From Sphingobacterium sp. SGG-5 (GTDB taxonomy: Bacteria > Bacteroidota > Bacteroidia > Sphingobacteriales > Sphingobacteriaceae), in the NCBI RefSeq assembly GCF_011043525.1, contig NZ_JAAKGO010000001.1, positions 124,001 to 188,000 of the forward strand: DNA of 64,000 nucleotides. Direction: 5' to 3'. The position numbers and the translations under genes are program-made. Under the pieces are notes generated by a model, which had not been told where the DNA came from, searched no databases, and was given only the letters and a program-made list of their open reading frames with translations. Of the stretch, positions 9,924-17,903 are shown piece by piece (position 1 is the stretch's first letter; each line of letters begins with the position of its first letter).

Positions 9924-10615
9924 TAATAACACTGGATCGCCCCTTCGACATGGATCAACGGGCTGAGGTACGGAATATCCAGGTTAGCTCCTCTTAAGAT
10001 AAACCAGGCACCCATAATCAGGTATAAGACCGGTAGAAGTTTGGCAAAACGTCCTTGAACCAGCTTTCTGGAAAAGTTGGCACCGAAAGAAAATACCAAC
10101 ATCAACGGCAAAGTGCCCAAGCCAAAAAGCACCATAAAAAGCCAACTATTCATGACACCATCTGCATTCATCGCCGATGCAAGAGCCATATAGACCATGC
10201 CGCAGGGTAATATACCGTTCAATATGCCCGCCACAAGAGACCCTCCCGGCCGATAGAGCCACTTCCCCATCATCTTCACAAACGGCTGGATCGCCCGTGT
10301 CTGAACACGTGCTATACCAGACGACTTTTTTCCTATGGCATAAAAAAGACCTAGACCTACCAATATTACCCCTGTAAAAATGGAGAGAAATTGCTGCCCT
10401 TCCTGAATAACAGCCAGACTACCCAATCCACCTAAAAGCAGACCGATACCACCATAAGTCATAATACGTCCAAATTGATAGAGCAGCTTATTCCAGGTCT
10501 GTTGCCACGATATCGTCTGACCACCCTGTACGGCGATAAGCAAAGGTCCGCACATGGCGGCACAGTGCACACTGCCAAACAAACCCATAAAGAAAGCCAA
10601 GTAGTGGTAAGTCAT
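9923..10615 (-). CDS. TauE/SafE-like (DsbD_2 family) membrane protein of the cbb3 operon
   Basis: A 230-residue membrane protein with about six hydrophobic segments. Two half-repeats each contain a cysteine-proline type motif: CAAMCGP near residue 18 and LPCGMV near residue 136. This is the pattern of the DsbD_2 / sulfite-exporter-like proteins found at the end of cbb3 oxidase operons in Bacteroidota. Its role there is presumed to be in copper or redox handling during oxidase assembly; this is inference from position. It starts 6 bp after the fixH stop and is the last gene of the operon. Confidence 0.8.
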   Translation of the reverse strand: MTYHYLAFFMGLFGSVHCAAMCGPLLIAVQGGQTISWQQTWNKLLYQFGRIMTYGGIGLLLGGLGSLAVIQEGQQFLSIFTGVILVGLGLFYAIGKKSSGIARVQTRAIQPFVKMMGKWLYRPGGSLVAGILNGILPCGMVYMALASAMNADGVMNSWLFMVLFGLGTLPLMLVFSFGANFSRKLVQGRFAKLLPVLYLIMGAWFILRGANLDIPYLSPLIHVEGAIQCY

Positions 10616-10621
10616 CTGTAT

Positions 10622-11047
10622 TTACTGTATGTACACGGTACGGGTATCTATATACGTTTTATGTTCATTCTCCCAAGAAATTTCTAAAAGCCAGCTCCCT
10701 TTCGTAAAAGACGAAATCGGAAGTTTAAAAACTTCGGTAGCCGTATAAAGTGGGATTTTTTTATCCAGCTGACCGTCGGACGGTCGTTTGAAGGAAAGCT
10801 GCCCTTCATTCCCCGGACTCGTAAAAACGATAGCTAGCGTATCCTGCTCCAGCCGGACAATAGGCTTGGCACGATCGTCCACAACATTCTGCTTGCGTTC
10901 ATAGACTTCATCATAGACCAAACTTTTTTCATAGTAGTCCTCATCCAGCAACGAATCGGAATCCTGGGTAATCATATAGACCCCTGCTCCAATAATAAAC
11001 AACATAAATGTAGCCAGGCCGACTACGATCTTTATTCCCCAATTCAT
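10622..11047 (-). CDS. fixH: FixH family protein (cbb3 oxidase assembly)
   Basis: A 141-residue FixH/CcoH-type protein: one N-terminal membrane helix (ATFMLFIIGAGVYMITQ), then a small periplasmic beta domain with the family's DYYEKSLVYDEV segment near residue 37. CcoH is needed for stable assembly of cbb3 oxidase in other bacteria. It lies between ccoG and the DsbD_2-like gene, and the 112-bp gap to ccoG contains a palindromic repeat. Confidence 0.85.
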   Translation of the reverse strand: MNWGIKIVVGLATFMLFIIGAGVYMITQDSDSLLDEDYYEKSLVYDEVYERKQNVVDDRAKPIVRLEQDTLAIVFTSPGNEGQLSFKRPSDGQLDKKIPLYTATEVFKLPISSFTKGSWLLEISWENEHKTYIDTRTVYIQ

Positions 11048-11062
11048 AGTTTCTGTATTTTA

Positions 11063-11157
11063 AAGTTACGAAGCTATAATGGTGATGGAAGTTAAGGAAG
11101 CACTGCATATCATGATCTTTTATAACCTCTATAACCACCATCACTCCCATAACTTTG
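11063..11157. repeat. Imperfect palindromic repeat between ccoG and fixH
   Basis: About 95 bp with arms AAAGTTACGAAGCTATAATGG (first 20 bases from 11063) and, at the other end, ATAACCACCATCACTCCCAT followed by AACTTTG. It belongs to the same GTTAT-type family as 9847-9923. It sits inside the cco operon, so it could form an mRNA hairpin that separates ccoG from fixH. Confidence 0.5.
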
Positions 11158-11159
11158 TT

Positions 11160-12551
11160 TTAAGATCCCGGAGGTGCAATGAAGGTCGTTTTAAGCTTTT
11201 CGACCACCTTGCCCTCCGATATGACATGGACACTTACCTTCGTTTTATAGCTTTGTACATTCTCCCGCTTTCCGATCAGGAAAAAACTCATTTTTGCCGA
11301 TCCGTCTTTCGTCAGTTTATGGATCTTGTTGACCAGTTGTAGCTGCAGGTCCGGGTCTTCAGGTACCAGTTCAAAATCAATTTCGTGCCCGCTCTTATTC
11401 ATCAGCTCCAACGTATACAGGTTGCTGACAGTCCCGTCCGGACGGATTTGATAGGTACTACCCGTAGCACGCAATAGCGACCCTCCAATCTCCGAACGAC
11501 TGAAGATCATATACCCGAATATGCCAATCAAAAACACTAATATAGCCGTATAAATCACCTGCCGGGTTTTGTTTCTTTTGAATTCGCCTTTGCCTTCGAT
11601 TTCGCCTAACGTATAAAAGCCTATCAGCCGCTTCGGCTTATCGATTTTCTCCATGACCGCATCACAGGCATCGATACAGGCCGTACAGCTCACACACTCC
11701 ATCTGTATCCCATTCCGGATGTCAATCCCGGTCGGACATACCTGGACGCACAAATTACAGTCGATACAATCACCATTATCACCATCGGTCTCTCCTTTCC
11801 GCAATTTCCCCCGTGGCTCTCCCCTTTTTTCATTATAGGCGACAGTCATGCTCTGTTCGTCCAGCAGCACCCCCTGCAATCTTCCATACGGACATATTGT
11901 CGTACAGACAATTTCCCGCACATACGCAAAGACCCCGTAAAAGAGCAGCGTAAAGATCACTATAGATACAAAACCACCGATATGCTGCTCCACGGGATCA
12001 GTCATAATGCGAAAGAGCGCATCCACACCGATAATATAAGCCAGAAAGATGTTGGAAATAACAAAAGAGATCGCCAGAAAAATAGTATGCTTAAGCAATT
12101 TTTTCCAAGCTTTGGCATCGGTATTCGGACCTTCATCCAACTTCCTTTGTTGTGTCCAGTCACCCTCAATCCAGTATTCGATACGTCGGAAAACCAATTC
12201 CATAAATATGGTCTGCGGGCAGGTCCATCCACACCACACCCGTCCAAAAACAGCCGTAAACAAGACAATGCAGACCATAATGATCAACATACCAAAGACA
12301 AAGATATGCAGGTCTTGCGGATAGAATATGTTGCCAAATATCGAGAACTTCCGTTCGACGATATTAAACATCAAGAAAGGATTACCTCCGATCTTGATAA
12401 AGGGAGCAGCGAGCAGAAATACCAACAAACCATAGCCTACCCACTGTCGATAGTTGTAAAATTGGCCTCCCGGCCTTTTCACATATAACCGCTGTCTTTT
12501 TTTCTTTTGGTTGGGTTGACCAGCTCTCCTTTCGTTTACTCCTGCTCCCAT
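11160..12551 (-). CDS. ccoG: cytochrome c oxidase accessory protein CcoG
   Basis: A 463-residue polyferredoxin-type membrane protein. It has the WCGWTCPQT motif after the first helices (about residue 106), two clustered 4Fe-4S motifs (CIDCNLCVQVCP near 258 and CVSCTACIDACD near 280), several membrane helices and a C-terminal immunoglobulin-like domain (FixG_C). CcoG reduces copper for insertion into cbb3 oxidase in other bacteria. It follows ccoP by 35 bp. Length and motifs are normal for the family. Confidence 0.93.
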   Translation of the reverse strand: MGAGVNERRAGQPNQKKKRQRLYVKRPGGQFYNYRQWVGYGLLVFLLAAPFIKIGGNPFLMFNIVERKFSIFGNIFYPQDLHIFVFGMLIIMVCIVLFTAVFGRVWCGWTCPQTIFMELVFRRIEYWIEGDWTQQRKLDEGPNTDAKAWKKLLKHTIFLAISFVISNIFLAYIIGVDALFRIMTDPVEQHIGGFVSIVIFTLLFYGVFAYVREIVCTTICPYGRLQGVLLDEQSMTVAYNEKRGEPRGKLRKGETDGDNGDCIDCNLCVQVCPTGIDIRNGIQMECVSCTACIDACDAVMEKIDKPKRLIGFYTLGEIEGKGEFKRNKTRQVIYTAILVFLIGIFGYMIFSRSEIGGSLLRATGSTYQIRPDGTVSNLYTLELMNKSGHEIDFELVPEDPDLQLQLVNKIHKLTKDGSAKMSFFLIGKRENVQSYKTKVSVHVISEGKVVEKLKTTFIAPPGS

Positions 12552-12586
12552 AACACATTCAAAAATTATTCATTAAACACCATACA

Positions 12587-13480
12587 TTATTCATCCACGG
12601 TAGGGTCAGCTTCCGCTGCTCCACCGCTCTCCGATTCGTAAGCATGCACTTCTATACCTTCCGCAGCTTTCGCATTCGGGGGATTGGTATCACGCAGCGT
12701 AATGATATAGCTACTCACCTCGGCTATTTGCGCCGGTGTCAACGTCTGCTCCCAAGGCACCATTCCTTTTTCAGGTACGCCATACTTCACCGTCTTGAAG
12801 ACATCTTTAATCTCCCCCCCATGCAACCAATGCCGATCCGTCAGATTCGGACCAATTGTACCCTCTCCATTGTTTCCATGGCAGGCCGCACAATTCGCCA
12901 TAAATATTGCCTTACCCGCCGGAGCCAGTGCTACATTAAATTCCACCGAACTTTCATCGACCAGACTAGCCGATTGTGCTAAATATTCCTGCTTTGCCTT
13001 TTCCGCCTGCGCTACTTCATGTAGGTATTCCTGATCTTGGTGCATTCCCCATCCAAAAACATGATACACTAACAAGTATATAAATCCAAAGACGACGGTC
13101 GAATAAAACAACACATTAAACCAGACCGGAATCGGATTATCCAACTCGACAATACCATCGTATTCATGATCGATAAGCAGATCTTTCTCCTCTTCTAAGC
13201 GATGCAGACCAAGAATATTATTCCAGGTATTTTTCCATTTTTCTTGTCGCTTAACACGTGAGACTCTAGCCTCTTCGACTTCCTTCTCCACTGCCTCGGG
13301 CATCGTGATCTGCAAGATCTCGCGCATCGCACGCTGAACAGCAATCGCAAATATGAGCAGTGCCACCATCACGACAGCAAATGTGACGATCAGGATATCA
13401 ATATATATATTTCCCGAACCGGATAGCCAATTCGTTGCGGGTACGACAGTTGCTTCCGCTGCTGATAGATATAAACTCAT
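12587..13480 (-). CDS. ccoP: cbb3-type cytochrome c oxidase subunit III (monoheme CcoP)
   Basis: A 297-residue CcoP. It has an N-terminal membrane helix, the FixP_N segment (YDGIVELDNPIPVWFNVLFY, about residues 108-127) leading to a second helix, and a C-terminal class I cytochrome c domain with a single CAACH heme motif near residue 200. Proteobacterial CcoP carries two heme-binding domains; only one CXXCH is seen here, which is common in Bacteroidota. The tail after the cytochrome domain is acidic. Its start codon overlaps the ccoQ stop by 4 bp, indicating translational coupling. Confidence 0.92.
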   Translation of the reverse strand: MSLYLSAAEATVVPATNWLSGSGNIYIDILIVTFAVVMVALLIFAIAVQRAMREILQITMPEAVEKEVEEARVSRVKRQEKWKNTWNNILGLHRLEEEKDLLIDHEYDGIVELDNPIPVWFNVLFYSTVVFGFIYLLVYHVFGWGMHQDQEYLHEVAQAEKAKQEYLAQSASLVDESSVEFNVALAPAGKAIFMANCAACHGNNGEGTIGPNLTDRHWLHGGEIKDVFKTVKYGVPEKGMVPWEQTLTPAQIAEVSSYIITLRDTNPPNAKAAEGIEVHAYESESGGAAEADPTVDE

Positions 13481-13677
13481 AGTTTCTTCCGTTCTTCAGG
13501 TGAATAATCGTTTGCCTGCTCCGATCCATCGAATGGTATATCTTTCATGTACTGGATATGGTCCTTTTTCATAAAGAACAACATACATCCTACTGCCACA
13601 AAAAAGACGATGAATATCCAAAGTGATATAATCAAGTAGATTTCGTCACCCTGTAAATTTGTTATTTGCTTGAACAT
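13477..13677 (-). CDS. ccoQ: CcoQ-like small cbb3 oxidase subunit
   Basis: A 66-residue single-span membrane protein with helix LIISLWIFIVFFVAVGCMLF followed by a charged cytoplasmic tail. Its place between ccoNO and ccoP, with a 4-bp overlap into ccoP and 26 bp from ccoNO, identifies it as the FixQ/CcoQ component, which stabilises the complex. Sequence conservation of this family is low, so the call rests mainly on context and topology. Confidence 0.75.
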   Translation of the reverse strand: MFKQITNLQGDEIYLIISLWIFIVFFVAVGCMLFFMKKDHIQYMKDIPFDGSEQANDYSPEERKKL

Positions 13678-13703
13678 ACTATTTTATATTTTTAGTCATC
13701 ACC

Positions 13704-15839
13704 CTATTTTTGTTCATTAGTCGTTGCTGTTTTCGGCTCCGCCTTAATATCTGTACCCAACCGTTGTAAATAGGCAATAAGCGCAATAATTTCCCGATCG
13801 GACTGCACTTCTACCTGATTTGCAGCGAGGTCTTTTGTAATTTCACTTGCCTGTCTTGCCACGTGATCCAGTGCATTCTCGACATCTTCGTTCGAATAAG
13901 GGACACCAAGAACACGCATGGCATTCATTTTAGCTTTCAGCGAACTGTTGTCCAATTGCTGATCGATCAGCCATGGATAAGCGGGCATGATACTTCCCGG
14001 AGAAGTAATCGTTGGATCCAGCATGTGATCGAAATGCCACTTATGCGGATATTTGCCCCCTATACGGTGCAGGTCGGGTCCGGTCCGTTTTGAACCCCAT
14101 AAGAACGGAAGATCGTAGACAAATTCTCCTGCTTTACTGTATTCACCATAGCGTGCCGTCTCCGAACGGAATGGCCTTACAGTCTGTGAGTGGCAGTTGA
14201 CACAACCTTCACGTATGTAAAGATCCCGTCCCTGCAGTTCCAGCGCGGTATAAGGCTGCACACTTTTAATCTTCGGCACATTACTCTGAATGGTAAACGT
14301 CGGTATCATTTCGACGATACCTCCGATCAATATCGCAATCAATGCCAATACCATAAATAACACGGGCTTACGTTCCAACCGACGGTGCGACGAACGCTCC
14401 GTCACCCGTACCGGCTCTAATGCTGGCGCCTCGGCAGACTCATTGGCCATCAATTTACCGGCCTTCATGGTCCGTACTAGGTTATAGGTCATCATAATCG
14501 CACCCGACAGGTACAATGCCCCACCTAATGCACGCATCATATGCATTGGAAGAATTTCTAACGTAGTAGCCAGAAAATTGGGATACTTCAACACGCCTTC
14601 CGGTGTAAACTCTTTCCACATCAGACCTTGTACGACCGCTGCCCAGTATAGCGGAATAGCGTAGAACAAAATACCCAAGGTGCCTATCCAAAAATGGACA
14701 TTGACTAATTTCTTTGAATAAATCTGTGTCTTATAGATACGGGGTATCAGCCAGTACAGGATAGCAAAGGTCATAAACCCATTCCATCCCAAAGCCCCCA
14801 CGTGTACGTGCGCTACAATCCAGTCGGTAAAGTGAGCAATTGCGTTGACCTGTTTCAACGACAGCATAGGACCTTCAAAGGTGGCCATACCATAGCAAGT
14901 CAAGGCCACGACCATAAATTTCAGCACCGGTTCTGTTCGGACTTTATCCCAAGCACCCCGTAAGGTCAGCAAACCATTGATCATTCCTCCCCAGGACGGT
15001 GCGATCAGCATGACCGAAAACACGACACCCAAAGACTGCACCCATGAGGGTAAGGACGTATAAAGCAAGTGGTGCGGACCAGCCCAGATATAGATAAATA
15101 TCAGCGACCAGAAGTGAAGGATACTCAATTTATAAGAATATACCGGACGATTTGCCATCTTGGGCAAAAAGTAGTACATCATCCCCAAGAAGGGTGTTGT
15201 CAAAAAAAACGCGACAGCATTATGCCCGTACCACCATTGCACCAAGGCATCCTGCACACCGGCGTAGACATAGAAGCTTTTCCACATGCTTACCGGAAGC
15301 TGGATAGAATTGACAATATGCAAGACAGCTACCGTGACAAACGTGGCAATATAGAACCATACGGCCACATACATGTGCCGTTCACGACGCTTAATAATTG
15401 TACCGAACATGTTTATTCCGAAGACGACCCAGATGATCGTAATCCCGATGTCGATGGGCCATTCCATTTCGGCATACTCATGGGATGTGGTGTAGCCCAA
15501 TGGCAAAGTAATAGCCGAAGCGACAATAATAAGTTGCCATCCCCAGAAATGGATCTTGCTCAGCAGATCGCTGAACATCCGAGCTTTAAGCACCCGCTGC
15601 AAGGAATAATATGCCCCCATAAAAATGGCATTCCCTACAAATGCAAATACAACCGCGTTGGTATGCACGGGGCGTACACGACCGAATGTCGTGTATTGAT
15701 TAAGAAAATTCATCGCCGGCCATATCAGCTGCAGGGCAATCATGAGTCCGACGGACATGCCGATTATACCCCAGACGACCGTTGCAATTCCAAAATTGCG
15801 GACAATCTTATTGTCGTAATTAAACTGCTCTACATACAT
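13704..15839 (-). CDS. ccoNO: fused cbb3-type cytochrome c oxidase subunits I and II (CcoN-CcoO)
   Basis: A 711-residue fusion. Residues about 1-480 are the twelve-helix CcoN catalytic subunit (heme-copper oxidase; histidine-rich helices such as HVHVGALGWNG and WWYGHNAVAFF). After a linker and a further helix (VLFMVLALIAILIGGIVEM) comes a CcoO monoheme cytochrome with CVNCHSQ near residue 560 and the conserved WGSKRTGPDLHRIGGKYP. The enzyme reduces oxygen at low tension and pumps protons. It is the first gene of the operon and is preceded by a promoter and a CRP/FNR-type palindrome. The copper ATPase CcoI and CcoS, often near, are not in this window. Confidence 0.95.
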   Translation of the reverse strand: MYVEQFNYDNKIVRNFGIATVVWGIIGMSVGLMIALQLIWPAMNFLNQYTTFGRVRPVHTNAVVFAFVGNAIFMGAYYSLQRVLKARMFSDLLSKIHFWGWQLIIVASAITLPLGYTTSHEYAEMEWPIDIGITIIWVVFGINMFGTIIKRRERHMYVAVWFYIATFVTVAVLHIVNSIQLPVSMWKSFYVYAGVQDALVQWWYGHNAVAFFLTTPFLGMMYYFLPKMANRPVYSYKLSILHFWSLIFIYIWAGPHHLLYTSLPSWVQSLGVVFSVMLIAPSWGGMINGLLTLRGAWDKVRTEPVLKFMVVALTCYGMATFEGPMLSLKQVNAIAHFTDWIVAHVHVGALGWNGFMTFAILYWLIPRIYKTQIYSKKLVNVHFWIGTLGILFYAIPLYWAAVVQGLMWKEFTPEGVLKYPNFLATTLEILPMHMMRALGGALYLSGAIMMTYNLVRTMKAGKLMANESAEAPALEPVRVTERSSHRRLERKPVLFMVLALIAILIGGIVEMIPTFTIQSNVPKIKSVQPYTALELQGRDLYIREGCVNCHSQTVRPFRSETARYGEYSKAGEFVYDLPFLWGSKRTGPDLHRIGGKYPHKWHFDHMLDPTITSPGSIMPAYPWLIDQQLDNSSLKAKMNAMRVLGVPYSNEDVENALDHVARQASEITKDLAANQVEVQSDREIIALIAYLQRLGTDIKAEPKTATTNEQK

Positions 15840-15866
15840 GAGTCTTCGTGTTGATTTTTTCCGATG

Positions 15867-15897
15867 TAAAAGTAGAGACAGTCTGATGACATTCTAA
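15867..15897 (-). promoter_or_regulatory. Putative cco operon promoter
   Basis: Read on the minus strand, TTAG (15897-15894), a 19-bp spacer and TACTTTTA (15874-15867) fit the Bacteroidota TTTG-N19-TAnnTTTG promoter with one mismatch in each element. Transcription would start about 20 bp before the ccoNO ATG. Confidence 0.5.
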
Positions 15898-15915
15898 TGA
15901 TATACAATGTGAATA

Positions 15916-15935
15916 AATGTGATAGATGTCACATT
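15916..15935. promoter_or_regulatory. CRP/FNR-family operator palindrome
   Basis: AATGTGA-N6-TCACATT: two perfect 7-bp arms (15916-15922 and 15929-15935) that contain the exact CRP consensus TGTGA-N6-TCACA. Its centre is about 65 bp upstream of the inferred cco transcription start, a usual activator position. It also lies 64 bp before the sigma-factor ATG on the other side, so it could affect both genes. Confidence 0.7.
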
Positions 15936-15974
15936 CTATTCTTTAGCCAATTTCTCCTTTTGTTAACATTTTAT

Positions 15975-15982
15975 TAAATTTG
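15975..15982 (+). promoter_or_regulatory. Possible -7 element for the sigma factor gene
   Basis: TAAATTTG fits TAnnTTTG and lies 16 bp before the ATG at 15999. No good TTTG is found 19-21 bp upstream, so this is only a candidate. Confidence 0.35.
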
Positions 15983-15998
15983 TGTTATACAGAGAGGT

Positions 15999-16589
15999 AT
16001 GCCGATGAAGACCCAATTCCAAACGGACGAGAGAAAACTGTTGCAAAGGCTGCGGCAAGGGGATGAAACTGCCTTCAATCATATCTTCTATCAATTCCAG
16101 CCGGCTCTGGTTTTTTTTGCGAACAGACTTTTATCTAATCAAGATCTTATCGACGCGGAGGAAATCGTCCAAGATACCTTTCTCAAATTATTTCATCGAA
16201 AAGAGACATTAGCTACATTGTCAAATGTTAAAGCCTTCCTGTATATTGTCACCAAAAATGCCTGTCTGGATCGAATTGCAAAAGAACAAGTCAGGCAACG
16301 CCGTTTTGAGAAATTCATGACCTCCTTTCAAGAAGCGGAAGATATTATCTTATCAGAGATTATCTATACCGAGGCTGTCCGTGAAGTTAGTGAAGCGATT
16401 GAACTTTTACCCGAGAAGTGCCGCGTTATCATGAAGCAGTTTTTCGAAGAAGGGAAAGACGCCAAAGAAATTGCTGAAGGACTCCATATCACTGTAAGCA
16501 CGGTAAACAATCAAAAATCGCGCGCTATTTCCCTGCTAAAACAGCGGCTCTCCGGAGCAGGATTTGCCCTTATCTTACTAGCTATATAA
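15999..16589 (+). CDS. ECF RNA polymerase sigma-70 factor
   Basis: A 196-residue extracytoplasmic-function sigma factor. Region 2 is seen at about residues 25-95 (DAEEIVQDTFLKLF) and region 4 at about 135-188 (LLPEKCRVIMKQFF, then the helix-turn-helix KEIAEGLHITVSTVNNQKSRA). It is the family that partners FecR anti-sigma factors and SusC receptors with an STN domain in Bacteroidota. The fecR gene follows 45 bp later and susC after that, so the three form a ligand-sensing trans-envelope switch for locus 1. Confidence 0.92.
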   Translation: MPMKTQFQTDERKLLQRLRQGDETAFNHIFYQFQPALVFFANRLLSNQDLIDAEEIVQDTFLKLFHRKETLATLSNVKAFLYIVTKNACLDRIAKEQVRQRRFEKFMTSFQEAEDIILSEIIYTEAVREVSEAIELLPEKCRVIMKQFFEEGKDAKEIAEGLHITVSTVNNQKSRAISLLKQRLSGAGFALILLAI

Positions 16590-16634
16590 TTTTTTTCATT
16601 TTCTTTAGAGAAAGACAGCCGGTTTCCCGTTTCT

Positions 16635-17834
16635 ATGGAAAGTGAAATTGTGGAAAACCTAGATATACATAATAGTTTTGGCCTAAGCGAAATACTTCGC
16701 AAGCATATTCAACAACAACCGCTTACTACAGAAGAGTCGGAAAAACTCAATCAATGGTTGGCAGCGAGCGAGCGAAATCAACAGATTTTTGCGTCGTTAG
16801 GTAACGAAGATGAACTTGCTTCCACCCTCAAACGACTCTACCGAACAGATACTCGAGCACAATTAGACATTGTCAATCGTCGAATCGCACAAAGCCTAAA
16901 AGCGAGAAAAAGAAGCTATTGGCTGCCTATTGCTGCCTCGCTTACGATAATTTTTGGGATTAGCCTATGGGTCTATACCCACAAGCAACCTGCCGTCAGC
17001 GAAGAGATAGCATTAACCAGCATCCACGGCGAGGATATACTACCCGGCACAGATAAAGCGACACTAACCTTGTCCACGGGTAAAACAATAACCTTGGATG
17101 AAGCCAAATCCGGTATCATTAATACAGCAAACGGCCTGGCGTATGAGGATGGCAGCCAACTCGGCGCTGTTGAAGCTGCGCCATACGCCACGCTTTCGAC
17201 ACCGATAGGCGGACAATACAAAGTGACATTACCCGATGGAACCGCCGTTTGGATGAACGCCGAGTCATCACTCGAATACCCTACCAAATTTGGAGACGAC
17301 CAACGTCGCGTAGTGCTCCGCGGAGAAGCCTATTTTGAAGTACAACACGACACCGCTAAACCTTTCATCGTACAAACACACGGACAACAAATTCGCGTAC
17401 TGGGCACGACCTTTAATGTGAAAGCCTATGCGAATGAACAGCGGACGACCACGACACTGCTCACTGGATTGGTAAAAATAAATACGGAGGGCAACAAAGA
17501 AGAAGGAAGTTCGATACAGTCCGTCACCTTGCATCCCGGCCATCAAGCGACAAAACTAAACGGACGGTTGACTGTTGACGAGGTCGTGCCGACCTATGCC
17601 ATTGCCTGGAAAGACGGCGAGTTTGTTTTTCGGAACGAATCATTGACCAACGTCATGAAACAGCTGCAACGCTGGTATGAATTCAACGTAGACTACGATA
17701 GCTTACCGCAACTGCATTTTACCGGTGGGATCAAACGAGATGTTAGTCTCTCCGAGGTTCTCCAAATGCTGGAACAAACCAGTACGGTCCGTTTTCAAAT
17801 TAAAAACAAGCGTGTTTCTATTATAAGCAGTTAA
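16635..17834 (+). CDS. FecR family anti-sigma factor
   Basis: A 399-residue FecR protein. The cytoplasmic N-terminal part (about 1-95) would bind the sigma factor; one membrane helix follows (LPIAASLTIIFGISLWVYTH, about residues 96-115). The periplasmic FecR domain spans about 190-290 (GGQYKVTLPDGTAVWMNAES, GEAYFEVQHD, FNVKAY), and a C-terminal DUF4974 domain is at about 325-399 (SLTNVMKQLQRWYEF). It should read the STN domain of the SusC encoded next and release the sigma factor when substrate is bound. Confidence 0.92.
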   Translation: MESEIVENLDIHNSFGLSEILRKHIQQQPLTTEESEKLNQWLAASERNQQIFASLGNEDELASTLKRLYRTDTRAQLDIVNRRIAQSLKARKRSYWLPIAASLTIIFGISLWVYTHKQPAVSEEIALTSIHGEDILPGTDKATLTLSTGKTITLDEAKSGIINTANGLAYEDGSQLGAVEAAPYATLSTPIGGQYKVTLPDGTAVWMNAESSLEYPTKFGDDQRRVVLRGEAYFEVQHDTAKPFIVQTHGQQIRVLGTTFNVKAYANEQRTTTTLLTGLVKINTEGNKEEGSSIQSVTLHPGHQATKLNGRLTVDEVVPTYAIAWKDGEFVFRNESLTNVMKQLQRWYEFNVDYDSLPQLHFTGGIKRDVSLSEVLQMLEQTSTVRFQIKNKRVSIISS

Positions 17835-17903
17835 TATAATTATCACAGCCATGTTCATCAAGGAATATATTGTCTTTATCCAAGAAAAATCAATTACAAA
17901 AGT

